Of a stretch of DNA of 64,000 nt, positions 25,079 through 33,930 are shown piece by piece. The stretch's first letter is position 1. The number at the start of each line of letters is the position of its first letter. The translations under genes and the position numbers were made by a program. Origin of the DNA: Calothrix sp. NIES-4105. GTDB lineage: Bacteria; Cyanobacteriota; Cyanobacteriia; Cyanobacteriales; Nostocaceae. The notes beneath the pieces were generated by a model, which was not told where the DNA came from, did not search any database, and was given only the letters and a program-made list of their open reading frames with translations. Where the stretch lies: contig NZ_AP018290.1 of assembly GCF_002368415.1 (NCBI RefSeq), positions 8,733,717 through 8,797,716 on the forward strand. Reading direction: 5' to 3'.

Positions 25079-25600
25079 TCTTGTGGAACAGCCTTCCCAG
25101 GCTGTGTCTTTTCTTTACTACAGTTCTAGGAGAAGACTGTAGGTTGGGTGAAGCTCCGCGCGTAACCCAACATAGATACAACATGCACCCAACATAAAAT
25201 TATTAAGCACTATTACATTAATTGGACTTTGGACAAAAGTGCATGTTCGCGTATCATCACCGCGAACTGTATTTAGATTACATTTATTTATATTTTTCAG
25301 CTTCTTCGATCAAATCCGCGCTCACCAAGAAGCAAGGTATCTATAGCTCGTTGCAACGCTGTATTACTGCATTTATAAAAGGATGTTAAATCCCCCCAAC
25401 CCCCCGCGTGGAAGGGGGACTAAGAATGCTCTTTTATTTCCTATTAAAAGAGCGCGTAAATACTCTTGTTCCCCCCCATCGGGGGGTTAGGGGGGATTTC
25501 AACACAATCAAACAGTACCAGCACAATAAATTCGTATAACCCTATATACGGCGCCATGCCATAAAGACTGGCGCCTTTTCCGTCCTTGATAAGCAGTATA
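25079..25600. repeat. Repeat-filled intergenic region including a poly-C inverted-repeat element (25388-25499)
   Basis: Contents in order: a GTGGAACAGCCTTCCCAGGC unit; GTAGGTTGGGTGAAGCTCCG, read against its partner AACCCAACATA; then an element of about 112 bp whose ends AAATCCCCCCAACCCCCCG and CGGGGGGTTAGGGGGGATTT are inverted repeats. Near the right edge two GGCGCC sites form a hairpin (25552-25576). No gene. Confidence 0.75.
25552..25576. terminator. Hairpin built from two GGCGCC palindromes
   Basis: GGCGCCA and TGGCGCC, 12 nt apart, pair over seven bases and are followed by TTTTCC on the plus strand. On the minus strand it lies past the stop of the 86-codon gene at 25601, so it could terminate that transcript, although the T-run is on the other side. 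Confidence 0.45.
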
Positions 25601-25861
25601 TTAACTAACGCTAATAATCCGTATAAGTACGCTGATTACCTCACCTGGATTGGAGCTTGGTAAAAGTGGACTCCAATCGGTTATATTGGCGTATCCTAAC
25701 TGATGTAGCACTTTAATTGTGCCTTTAACAGCGCGCTGTGAACCAATAAGAGTATGTTTAATTTGTTCACGCTCTGGCGCCGTATTACCTGTAGGTAAAG
25801 GTAATTTCTCAGTTTGATTATCTGTGTCGATGAAAGCTTTAACTTCTGTAGATTGTGCCAT
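25601..25861 (-). CDS. Conserved hypothetical protein
   Basis: The product has 86 residues: MAQSTEVKAFIDTDNQTEKL, then LPTGNTAPEREQIKHTLIGS and LHQLGYANITDWSPLLPSSN. I recall the pattern LPTGNTAP...IKHxLIGS...DWSPLLP from small cyanobacterial proteins, but no function is known. No signal peptide or membrane helix. The start ATG at 25861 is the only reasonable choice. Confidence 0.65.
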   Translation of the reverse strand: MAQSTEVKAFIDTDNQTEKLPLPTGNTAPEREQIKHTLIGSQRAVKGTIKVLHQLGYANITDWSPLLPSSNPGEVISVLIRIISVS

Positions 25862-26039
25862 GATTTTTCGCTCTTGTTATACAAATTTACGTTGTGCTGG
25901 TATCGTCAACTAACTTTATATATCTTAACCTAACTTTACCATTGAGTAACTAATTAGATACCAAATTGTGATAATTTGGTAACTAAATAGTGACAAATAG
26001 CGGTAAACTATTCAAGTCAACGTAAATACAACATTACTT

Positions 26040-26372
26040 ATGGCTAGGAAACGAGACAGGAGATTCCCTATAAATCTGCCTATTGTTAAAGAGATACGTT
26101 TATCCCTATGGGGACACACCAAGGGAGTATCAAAAACTCGTATGGCAGAAGCAATATTAATAGAGAAAGTCTCTTCTGAAGATAATTGGAATGAGGTTTG
26201 TAGAGACTTAAGGCAAGAAGCTGCTGTTCGCAAAATTCCTGTAGAGGAGCTAATTAAAGAGGTCTTACAATCTGATGGTTACGAAGAGTCTATAGAGTTG
26301 GACGGTGTGGACTGGACTTGTTTACTTAATAACGAAGACCCGTTAATACCAGAGTCACCAGAGTCTGAATAA
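26040..26372 (+). CDS. Hypothetical protein, basic N-terminus
   Basis: The product has 110 residues. It begins MARKRDRRFPINLPIVKEIR, includes WGHTKGVSKTRMAEAILIEK, and ends in an acidic tail (NEDPLIPESPESE). The basic N-terminus with a possible ribbon-helix-helix-like segment and the acidic tail would fit a plasmid-type or antitoxin-type DNA-binding protein, but this is a weak guess. No partner gene is next to it; the following DNA is a decayed gene pair. Confidence 0.5.
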   Translation: MARKRDRRFPINLPIVKEIRLSLWGHTKGVSKTRMAEAILIEKVSSEDNWNEVCRDLRQEAAVRKIPVEELIKEVLQSDGYEESIELDGVDWTCLLNNEDPLIPESPESE

Positions 26373-26506
26373 TTTAGGCGCCGACTCTTACATATAAATT
26401 AATAGTGAAAAATATAATAAATGGTATTATCTTTCTATAAAATTACAAGTTACATATCATAATGCTTGTAACTAGACATTAATATCAGGGGCGCTCCTTT
26501 TGCAAC

Positions 26507-26952
26507 AATGATTCGGTGATTTTGAAGACAATGGTAATCTACCACCAGGCATACATTACTGTTTTTGGGATGAATTTAAAGAAAGGTTTGGTTACACAGA
26601 AAAACGGATGCAGATGATTCGTGGCATGGAAATGGTAATGATAGAATTAAAAGCTGCTGGTTGTAGGAATTTTTACTTAAATGGTTCGTTCGTGACCCGC
26701 AAACTAACACCCAAAGACTTTGACTGCTGCTGGGACTCGGACGATGTTGATACAGAGTACCTTAAACAGAAGGCGCCTTTAATCTTAAAGTATTATGATA
26801 GTGCAGCACAGAAAGCCAAGTACAGAGGAGAAATATATCAATCTGACCAGCCTGTAGATGAGTCTACAACCTCAATTGAATTTTTTCAACGTGACCGGGA
26901 CTTAAATAAAAAGGGTATCATAGCTATAGATTTACAGGAATGGGCGCCATGA
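26507..26952 (+). pseudogene. Decayed copy of the nucleotidyltransferase-like gene (paralogue of 36636-37079)
   Basis: It aligns along its whole length with the intact gene downstream. The start region reads ATGATTCGGTGATTTTGAAG against ATGATTCCAGATTTTGATG, so one extra base destroys the initiation frame. From GGTAATCTACCACCAGG onward the frame is open and encodes NGSFVTRKLTPKDFDCCWD, with the nucleotidyltransferase G-S and D-x-D residues still present. The homology also covers the promoter-proximal bases (GGGGCGC). Both copies share the two GGCGCC sites. Confidence 0.85.
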
Positions 26953-27471
26953 TGCGCGAATGACTCGCAATTAGCATATTCTAAAGAATGGGTATCCTTT
27001 CTTTGAAGAAGCAAACCATAAAATTAGGGCAAACTCAGAAAGAAAACGCTTAGACCCTTTATGTTGGCAGTTAATTCAAGAATCTAACGATGCTAAGGAG
27101 TAAAAATTGTTGCGGAAATTGTCGAATATGAAACACTAGTTGCCCATGACCCAAGTAAACCAATAGTGCTGGAAATAGAAAACCTTGATTATTTATCTGA
27201 CTTATTAATTAAAGCTCGTATTGCTTTTAAAGTAAGCCATAAAGAACTAGCTATACTTTTAAAATGTACAGAAGAACAAGCAGAAGCATAAGAAAAGCGA
27301 AGATTATCAAAATGCTAGCTATGTGGATGTTTTAGCAGCAATGAATGTATTTGGAATTAAGCTAGTTAACGGTAAATTTGTTGCTGAGATAGATGATTAT
27401 TACTTTGAAAGATTAACGAACATACGTTCGGAACCCATTAATATAGATATCAACATGAAAAAAGCTTCCTA
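26949..27471 (+). pseudogene. Decayed copy of the HTH partner gene (paralogue of 37076-37597)
   Basis: It starts with the same ATGA overlap as the intact pair but carries several lesions. A net +1 change lies at CATGATGCGCGAATGAC (the intact copy has CATGATTAAAGATGAC). Stop codons arise from small indels at AAGGAGTAAAAATTG and GCATAAGAAAAGCG. The ending, AACATGAAAAAAGCTTCCTAG, is still recognisable. No functional product is possible. Confidence 0.85.
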
Positions 27472-27591
27472 GTAGAACGTGGAACAATGAAAAAGGGGGT
27501 TGTATCAATATACATCCCCTCATTAAGGTGCTTTTCTTAAAGTAATTTAAAAACTGTGGTTTAATTTGTTACTAACTCTGAAAACACATAT

Positions 27592-27626
27592 AAAAAGCGC
27601 CCCCAATGAGAGAAGGAGCGCTTTTT
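27592..27626. terminator. psbA-type terminator hairpin
   Basis: AAAAAGCGC and GCGCTTTTT pair around a 17-nt loop. The structure lies 31 bp beyond the stop codon of the psbA remnant on the minus strand and is the kind of strong stem found after psbA genes. It would work in both directions. Confidence 0.75.
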
Positions 27627-27656
27627 ATTATTTATTCAATTTTTACTCATTCGGTA

Positions 27657-27737
27657 CTAACCATTAATAGCAGGCGCCGACAGTGCTACAGGTGCAACTT
27701 CCATACCTAGGTTCGCGCGGTTAATAATATCTGCCCA
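27657..27737 (-). pseudogene. psbA: psbA (photosystem II D1) 3' remnant with internal deletion
   Basis: The minus strand reads WADIINRANLGMEV, which is the D1 lumenal C-terminal region, joined directly to APVALSAPAING and a TAG stop, the very end of D1. The residues normally between (MHERNAHNFPLDLA and neighbours, which include Mn-cluster ligands) are missing, so the segment underwent an in-frame deletion. Upstream of the Trp the sequence no longer matches D1. It is a fossil of a psbA copy left with its terminator. Confidence 0.8.
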
Positions 27738-27921
27738 GGTAAAGCCGATCTTTAAAGTAATATGGTATAAAAGGATTTTCAGACTAGCAATACAGGAAAT
27801 CATACGAATTTGGGTCTTATCAGGTAAACAAATTAAGGTTTTTCAACTTGTCTGGAATCGACGAAAGTCTAATAGTAGTTAAAAGTATTTTTAACTATAA
27901 TGTTTAAATGAATCTGCTGCA
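27738..27921. other. AT-rich spacer without recognised feature
   Basis: Sequence between the psbA fossil and the TPR-like remnant. I find no further D1 sequence and no promoter I can defend. Confidence 0.5.
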
Positions 27922-28170
27922 TTGGTGATGTTTGCCTGTGAAAAAGCTGTTAAACTTGAACCAGATAGTAGCTATATTCGTGATAGTCGAGGTTTAGCAA
28001 GAGCGCTGATGGGCAATTACAAAGGCACCATATCCGACTTTGAGGCATACATGCAAGAGACTGATGATAAAGAAAGTAAAGCACAGCGACAAGGGTGGGT
28101 GAAAGCCCTGCGCGCGGGTAAGAATCCCTTTACTAAGGAAGTGTTAAATAAATTGCGTCAGCAGAACTAG
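27922..28170 (+). pseudogene. C-terminal remnant of a TPR-containing protein
   Basis: The frame encodes 82 residues: ACEKAVKLEPDSSYIRDSRG, then LARALMGNYKGTISDFEAYM and QRQGWVKALRAGKNPFTKEV. This is the C-terminal TPR-like tail I know from large cyanobacterial ATPase/TPR proteins. The frame begins at TTG without a ribosome-binding site and stops codons lie directly upstream, so the body of the gene is missing. Confidence 0.65.
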
Positions 28171-28306
28171 GCGCCTTTTAATCCGTATGTGTACTTATTT
28201 TTGACAAACAAAATATTCATTGCTGCGGATAAGTAGCTCTCACCCTTGTCCCAACTGAATTCCCCTTTTTTGGGGTCAAACCCTAATAAATATTACTTTA
28301 ATTAAT

Positions 28307-28393
28307 ATGACATCAAGTATATCGAACTTTAGCAACATTTTTGAAATAGATGGTCTTCATCTAGTAATTAGGGAACCAAATCTTATAGACTAA
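28307..28393 (+). pseudogene. Remnant of the two-domain hypothetical family (start of paralogue of 32947)
   Basis: ATGACATCAAGTATATCGAA and the next 80 bases align with 32947-33030 and encode NFSNIFEIDGLHLVIREPNL before a stop. A second short match follows at about 28429-28475 against 33240-33290 (GGGGGAATTAAATT, then CTAACATG). The gene interior is lost. Confidence 0.75.
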
Positions 28394-28737
28394 AATCCTC
28401 CTTAGCAGAGCGTTCCGCGCGCTCTGTTGGGGGAATTAAATTTTTGTATAACAAATATTATTTTAACTAACATGACATCTAAGATTGATTAACTGTAAAT
28501 TAAGATTTGGTAATCATTATTAAGTGTATTTTAAAAGTAGATTTAAAAATAGAATATAAGCTACTTTGAAATCTTTATAGGATAAAATCAAATAAACAAG
28601 TTATACCAATCATTCATTAACTTATCGGAATGCACCAGTGCCAAGCCGTGTGAAAAGCTGATTTTTACGTAATTATACTTACATTTATTCTAAATAAAGT
28701 CGATATAAGTGTTATAAATGATACCGTAGAAGCGGAT
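28394..28737. other. Spacer with a poly-C type repeat fragment
   Basis: It contains AGAGCGTTCCGCGCGCTCTG, an imperfect hairpin with GCGCGC in the loop, flanked by CCTCC and GGGGG words of the poly-C repeat family. The last 250 bp are featureless AT-rich DNA leading to the next gene. Confidence 0.5.
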
Positions 28738-31008
28738 ATGAGGATGCAACCTATGTATCAATTCCAGGTTAGTGCTAACACGCAAACTGGTGAATCCATT
28801 GCTATAGTCGGTTCTACTCCCGAATTGGGATTGTGGGACATTACCAAATGTGTTCACCTGCGTACAAGTGGCGATCGCTATCCAAAATGGTGGACAGACA
28901 AAAAAATCGACATTCAGCCATCAAAGGAGTTAGGCGCCTCTCAAAGATTAGAATATAAGTATGTACGTCTCGATGCAAAAGGGCGTGGGGAATGGGAAGC
29001 TCTAGGTTCAAATCGTTGGTTGCCACTCAAAGAGCAGGAGCAAAACAGTACTATTGTTGTGGATGATGGCGTATTTGGTTATTTGCAGCCTTATCCATTC
29101 GGATATATTGAGGAACCTGCTGTTAGGAAGCCTTTGGAAGAAGGGTTTCTTGGTTTAAAAATTGTGGTTATTGGTAGTTCTGTTGCTGATGGTCATAAAG
29201 CATGGCTGTTGAAAGGTTGGGTCAAGTTATTAGAAGAGACTTTGCAGGAAAAATATGGGCATAGAGTAGTAAATGTATCAGAGGTGGGGGCAAATGTCAC
29301 CCGAACGATTGACCGATTTGCAGAAGTTGTTACAAAAGAACAACCAGATATCGTCATTATTGCCTTGTCTCTGGGTAACGAAGGATTAGCTTATTGTCCC
29401 CCTCACGAACGACGGGCTATACAGCGGCGATTTGAAAGCGGCTTGTTAACTTTAGTGAAAATGACGCGCGCACTAGGAGCAAGACCGATTTTAGGCGGAG
29501 TCTATCCCAATGGCGCCTATTCCCCTGAACATTACTTTCTGCTGAAGGACACACACAACCGGATGTTGAATTGGGATGTTCCAATACTGAATTGGTTGGC
29601 AGCAGTGGACAATGGGGACGGACGTTGGAGAGAGGGGATATCCTTCGACCCATCTCATCCCAACACAATGGGTCATCGTCTCATGTATCAGGCAATCGAC
29701 CTGAACCTGTTCCAAATTGACAAAAACGAATTAGCAGTAGAAAAGCAACGCTTCTTTTCACCGAATGAAATCCCCATTTATCGTGACAATGCAGGCTTTT
29801 ATATCGGCGCCTGTATCGAAGAGAAGCGTTTGCGGATCAGCAATCCATCAAAATACACTTATACAATTGCTCCCTATTGGCAAGAACTGCAAACTGTACT
29901 GCAAAGTAAAGCAGGATTGATCCCAGGCATCTACATTGCCAAAAATCCCCAGAAAGGAACACTCCCATATTTTGCTGTACAGGCTCAGGGTGCCATCTCG
30001 ACGACTGTAGAAATTCCTCCTGGTGCTGACTTGGAATACAGTGCTGCCTTCAACCTCTTCGCGCCGAACAACTCACAAGTTTTGTTCTATGATGGGCATT
30101 TGGGGATTCTACAAAACGACGCGCGTCATCTCTGGGTAATCAACGAATCAGACCACGAGTACAACATTCATCCGATGTGGAAAGAGGTGCGTCTAGCACT
30201 AAAAGCCATGCCAGCAGGTGTATATGAAGACCCTCTGTATCCCGATATTCCTTTCCGGACGATGATGATTGGCAACCAGGGACTAGAAAGCCGGGTTAAA
30301 CTCCCACCCCAGTCTGCTGTCTTGTTCCAATACAAATGCAAATTATCAGACATTAGCCGTGTGGCAATCGTGCCGTTAGGGGATCGCTGTGCCGTCCGAA
30401 TGATGCTTTACAAAATGGAGTATGATGGCCCTGCCTTTCCGTTTGACTTGACGCGCACTACCAATATTGCAGATATCGCGGATATCATTGAAAACCGTTT
30501 TTATGATATTTGGAATCCTAGCTTCCTGCATTACAATCCAGACGCAGGTAGAATTTACCACAGTAAATGGGGGGGTCTATCCTTTGCCCATGAAGTTGAG
30601 GACACAGATGACCCAACAAGCGATATGTCTCCCGTCCATGAACGGATGCGTGTTAGGTATACCGCGCGCTCAGAAAGGTTTTGGTACACAATCCAGAATT
30701 GCGACAAAGCGCTTTTCGTTCGCACAGGTATTGCTGATCGCGGTGGCGTGATAGATTTGGTCAACAAGCTAGAAAAAGAATGCTCTAGCAAGCTATTTCA
30801 ACTTCTACTTCTTTCTCCCCAAGCTTCTGATGAGTTCTCAAACCTTCCTAATGTACTGCACTATAATGTCGAGTTTAATCCCGATCTCATGTATGATGAC
30901 TTGGGACACTGGATGTACTGTACAGAGGTGATGCGCGGAATTCTCGAATCTCTTGGTATATCCAGCAAAAACCTTTTTTGGTGTCCGCCAAATCCTCCGA
31001 AAGTTTGA
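28738..31008 (+). CDS. CBM20 starch-binding module - SGNH/GDSL hydrolase - DUF1796 (papain-like cysteine peptidase) fusion protein
   Basis: The product has 756 residues in three parts. Residues about 5-110 resemble CBM20: YQFQVSANTQTGESIAIVGS, then PELGLWD. Residues about 137-330 are an SGNH hydrolase: VVIGSSVADGHKAW with the nucleophile-type Ser, the G-N-E block in LSLGNEGLAY, and the Asp-His pair in DPSHPNTMGH. A middle region of beta repeats follows (IPGIYIAKNPQ, then VEIPPGADLEY). The C-terminal about 545-756 matches DUF1796: VAIVPLGDRCAVRMML with a candidate catalytic Cys, FPFDLT, HSKWGGLSFAHE. It is probably a carbohydrate esterase with an accessory domain; the combination is unfamiliar to me. 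No signal peptide. The gene is richer in GC than its neighbours and holds the only HIP1 site seen. Confidence 0.7.
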   Translation: MRMQPMYQFQVSANTQTGESIAIVGSTPELGLWDITKCVHLRTSGDRYPKWWTDKKIDIQPSKELGASQRLEYKYVRLDAKGRGEWEALGSNRWLPLKEQEQNSTIVVDDGVFGYLQPYPFGYIEEPAVRKPLEEGFLGLKIVVIGSSVADGHKAWLLKGWVKLLEETLQEKYGHRVVNVSEVGANVTRTIDRFAEVVTKEQPDIVIIALSLGNEGLAYCPPHERRAIQRRFESGLLTLVKMTRALGARPILGGVYPNGAYSPEHYFLLKDTHNRMLNWDVPILNWLAAVDNGDGRWREGISFDPSHPNTMGHRLMYQAIDLNLFQIDKNELAVEKQRFFSPNEIPIYRDNAGFYIGACIEEKRLRISNPSKYTYTIAPYWQELQTVLQSKAGLIPGIYIAKNPQKGTLPYFAVQAQGAISTTVEIPPGADLEYSAAFNLFAPNNSQVLFYDGHLGILQNDARHLWVINESDHEYNIHPMWKEVRLALKAMPAGVYEDPLYPDIPFRTMMIGNQGLESRVKLPPQSAVLFQYKCKLSDISRVAIVPLGDRCAVRMMLYKMEYDGPAFPFDLTRTTNIADIADIIENRFYDIWNPSFLHYNPDAGRIYHSKWGGLSFAHEVEDTDDPTSDMSPVHERMRVRYTARSERFWYTIQNCDKALFVRTGIADRGGVIDLVNKLEKECSSKLFQLLLLSPQASDEFSNLPNVLHYNVEFNPDLMYDDLGHWMYCTEVMRGILESLGISSKNLFWCPPNPPKV

Positions 31009-31046
31009 AATAGTGGTTCATCTCATAAGTTTTGGTGGGTTGGTTA

Positions 31047-31146
31047 GCAACGGATACAACGGATGTAACGGATAATTTATTTGTTAAAAACAAGGTCTGG
31101 TTATTTAAAATTACCTATCCGTTACATCCGTTCATCATCCGTTGCC
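31047..31146. mobile_element. MITE-like element with ACGGAT-rich inverted repeats, second copy
   Basis: Left end GCAACGGATACAACGGATGT, right end (reverse complement) GGCAACGGATGATGAACGGA. The ACGGAT word is iterated three times on each arm. It lies between two convergent genes. Compare 2038-2166. Confidence 0.7.
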
Positions 31147-31199
31147 AATTTTCCTACCAGCCAAAACTTATGACTACTAGAACTAATTGATGTTTATGA

Positions 31200-32708
31200 T
31201 CAAGATGACTGAAATAGCTCAACTACCGTCGGCTTAATCACTTTCCCCATAGCGTTGCGCGGTAATTCTTCAACTGTGAGAATTCGGCTTGGTATCTTAT
31301 AAACTGCCAATAGCTCTTTTGCCCAACTCCTAAAAGATTCTAGTGTCAACTGGCGTTGCGGTTGCAATACCAACGCCGCACAAACTCGCTCACCCCACTC
31401 TAGATCAGCAACCCCGACCACAGCACATTCCTGAATATCTGGATGAGAACGCAGCACTTCCTCAATTTCTAAAGCTGAAACTTTATAACCTCCGGTTTTG
31501 ATGATATCTACGCTCATTCTTCCCAAAATACGATAGTTACCGTTCTCGACTACAGCAAAATCTCCAGTACAGAACCAGCCATCTTGAAAGGCTTTGGCGG
31601 TTGCTTGGGGGTTTTGCCAATATTCTAAAAACACTCCAGGGCTTTTGACTTGGATTTCTCCCGGCGCCCCTAATGGTGATAATCCAGTCTCATCCACTAA
31701 TCTAACTTCCACTCGCGGCAAAGGCTGACCCACATATCCTGAGTAGCGTTGACCATGTAAAGGATTCGATAGAGCCATGCCAATTTCTGTCATCCCATAG
31801 CGCTCAAGCAGAAAATGGCTGCTGATAGTCTGCCACTTTTCTAAAACTTGAACTGGTAAAGCTGCTGAACCAGAAACCATCAAGCGCATTTTGGCGCAGC
31901 CTGCTGACATAATTTTTTGGCGTTCGCTCGATTCGTTTTCCCAAGCAGCAATTAACTTCACATAAATCGTTGGCACTGCCATAAATAAGGTTAAGTCACC
32001 CTCACAAATTCGGTTCCAAACGGTTTGGGCATCAAAGAAGCTCAACATATGGCACTCTGCCCCAGCCCATAAAGCACAAGTCAGTACGTTAATAATCCCG
32101 TGAATGTGATGCAATGGCAGTATATGCAAAATGCGGTCGCTCTTATTCCATTCCCAAGCGGTGATTAAGCTAGTCACTTGAGCTTGGATATTTTGATGCG
32201 TCGTAACTACACCCTTCGGTTTACCTGTTGTACCGCTTGTGTAGAGAATTAACGCGCGTCTATTAATATCTATATTTGGGAGGGGAACAATATGATTTGG
32301 GAGCGTTTCTGAGGTAAGGATAAATCGCAAATTATGTTCAGTAGCAATTCGGCGCAGTATATCCTCATAATTGGGATGGGCAACAATAATCGATGCTCCT
32401 GAATTTATAATCACATATTCTAATTCGGGTCGCGGGTGGGAAATACACAGAGGTACAGCTATTCCGCCCGCGCGCCAAATACCCCACTGAGTAGCTACAT
32501 ACTCAAAACCAGGTGGAATTATATAAGCAACTCGTTGCTCTTGTAAATCTTCTGCATCCTGAAGAAGACATGTTGCGATTTGACTGGAGGTGTGCAGCAA
32601 ATCCTTATAGGTAAATGCTTCAACCGTTGTAGCGTTGGCGCCGCTGGGAACGATAATCGCTATTTTCTCGTCATATTCTATAGCACGGGTAATCAAAGGG
32701 AGATTCAC
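31200..32708 (-). CDS. AMP-dependent acyl-CoA synthetase, malonyl-CoA synthetase (MatB/ACSF3)-like
   Basis: The product has 502 residues. The P-loop-like motif is LYTSGTTGKPKGV at about 155-167, then LPLHHIHG, ERYGMTEIG, and the C-terminal TGDFAVVENGNYRILGRMSVDIIKTGGYKV (given here in parts). The R-M-S-x-D-I-I-K-T-G-G-Y-K-V-S-A-L-E-I-E motif is typical of malonyl-CoA synthetases, and LPRNAMGKVIKP has the acylating Lys. It would activate malonate or a similar acid to its CoA ester. No polyketide or fatty-acid genes are adjacent; it converges on the CBM20-SGNH gene. Confidence 0.85.
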   Translation of the reverse strand: MNLPLITRAIEYDEKIAIIVPSGANATTVEAFTYKDLLHTSSQIATCLLQDAEDLQEQRVAYIIPPGFEYVATQWGIWRAGGIAVPLCISHPRPELEYVIINSGASIIVAHPNYEDILRRIATEHNLRFILTSETLPNHIVPLPNIDINRRALILYTSGTTGKPKGVVTTHQNIQAQVTSLITAWEWNKSDRILHILPLHHIHGIINVLTCALWAGAECHMLSFFDAQTVWNRICEGDLTLFMAVPTIYVKLIAAWENESSERQKIMSAGCAKMRLMVSGSAALPVQVLEKWQTISSHFLLERYGMTEIGMALSNPLHGQRYSGYVGQPLPRVEVRLVDETGLSPLGAPGEIQVKSPGVFLEYWQNPQATAKAFQDGWFCTGDFAVVENGNYRILGRMSVDIIKTGGYKVSALEIEEVLRSHPDIQECAVVGVADLEWGERVCAALVLQPQRQLTLESFRSWAKELLAVYKIPSRILTVEELPRNAMGKVIKPTVVELFQSS

Positions 32709-32946
32709 TTTTATTTACCAATTTCTCGTTGATTTCAATCTCAAGGTAATTGTACATCGCGTTCACTCGCTACCCACGAAGCGCGAATTATATTTTGGCG
32801 ATTCGCCCACACAAGATTATAACCGTCACAAGTACAATAGTATGAATAAAATGTGGTTAGGACGAGTTGATACTCCATTTGTAGATTTAACTTTTGTCTA
32901 GTTATTGCTGTAAATGGCGCCACCAATTTTGTAAACGGTATTTAAT

Positions 32947-33249
32947 ATGACATCAAATATATTTAACTTTCGCAATTTCTTTGAAGTAGATGGCATTCAT
33001 CTAGCAATTTGGGAACCAAATCTTATAGTGCTAGCTATCCCAGATAATAACTCTGATTCCAAAACCCGTGTAGAAATTAAAGTTGATTTAAGAAACAACA
33101 CAGCAGAATCTTTTTACCTTAGTTCTGATCAAACATTGAGTCTAGAATTTTTGGCGCCAGATGGTGAAGTATTGCAAGCACAATTGACTCCAGGTAAAAT
33201 TGATGAAAGTTTGTTAAATCGCCCTATTAAAAGAGATTGGGGGGATTAA
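32947..33249 (+). CDS. Hypothetical protein, first domain of a two-domain family
   Basis: The product has 100 residues: FFEVDGIHLAIWEPNLIVLA, then NTAESFYLSSDQTLSLEF. It resembles the N-terminal half of the 372-residue protein at 33931 in layout (beta-rich, with LDGK/PDGEVLQ and a glycine-led tail) and is followed 33 bp later by a frame that resembles the C-terminal half. A truncated third copy lies at 28307. It could be a split gene or a decayed one; I do not recognise the family. Confidence 0.5.
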   Translation: MTSNIFNFRNFFEVDGIHLAIWEPNLIVLAIPDNNSDSKTRVEIKVDLRNNTAESFYLSSDQTLSLEFLAPDGEVLQAQLTPGKIDESLLNRPIKRDWGD

Positions 33250-33281
33250 ATTCTTGTATAATAAATATTAATTTAACTAAC

Positions 33282-33891
33282 ATGGTATATTTTGAAGATA
33301 ATAACAGCAATGCTGCTGAAGTAGATGGTATTCGGTTTAAAACATTGATGTCTAAGCGTGTACTGCAAATTCCGCGCTCAGAACCTGGCGCTAAAACTAC
33401 ACTCCAGTTTGGCATTCAAATTACTAATAACACAGAAAATTCTCATCGTTTCCTACTCTTTTTTGCGCGTCCAGAATTTTTTCAAGCCGATAAGCAAAAA
33501 TTGCAACGGTTCAGCCCTAATGTAAACGGCAGCTATAACCCTGAAGTATCTGACTTTAAACTACTGGCGCCATTGGAGAGTGTGTCTATTCTATTGTTAG
33601 GGTATTTTTGCTCTTTAGGACAGTAAACTAAAATTTGTATTTCGTGAAAAAGATGGTTGCTATTGGATATTTTATGATTTCACTCATGGCGAATATTGGG
33701 TTCAATTAATATACGAAAATCAATACCCTGCATGGGAACATCAAGGCATCAGGGGCGACCTCATAGATTTAAAACCAGTGTGGGAAAATCAAATTTACAA
33801 TAACCCTAGAAGCAACATTGTAAAAATGGAAAATGTCTGGGTAGGTGAGATACATACACCCCCAATAAAGTTTCAGCTTATAAAGAACTGA
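33282..33891 (+). pseudogene. Second-domain paralogue of the hypothetical family, frameshifted near 33620
   Basis: The frame starting at ATG 33282 encodes AAEVDGIRFKTLMSKRVLQI and TLQFGIQITNNTENS, parallel to AIEVDGVLFKIEMAKSLLTI and KLGIHVTNNTLN in the intact protein. It stops at 33626. Another frame then continues the homology as KFVFREKDGCYWIFYDFTHG and ends ...MENVWVGEIHTPPIKFQLIKN at 33891, matching the family end W-x-G-x(4)-P-x-I-x-F-x-L. One indel near 33620 therefore broke this copy. Confidence 0.7.
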
Positions 33892-33930
33892 CCAGCATAT
33901 GAAAAAATAAGAATTGACAGGATAGGAAAC

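Noticed and set aside
33237-33281. ATG at 33237 as start of the second-domain frame
   Set aside because: It lies inside the preceding gene's end and in a poly-G word; homology with the intact paralogue begins after the ATG at 33282.
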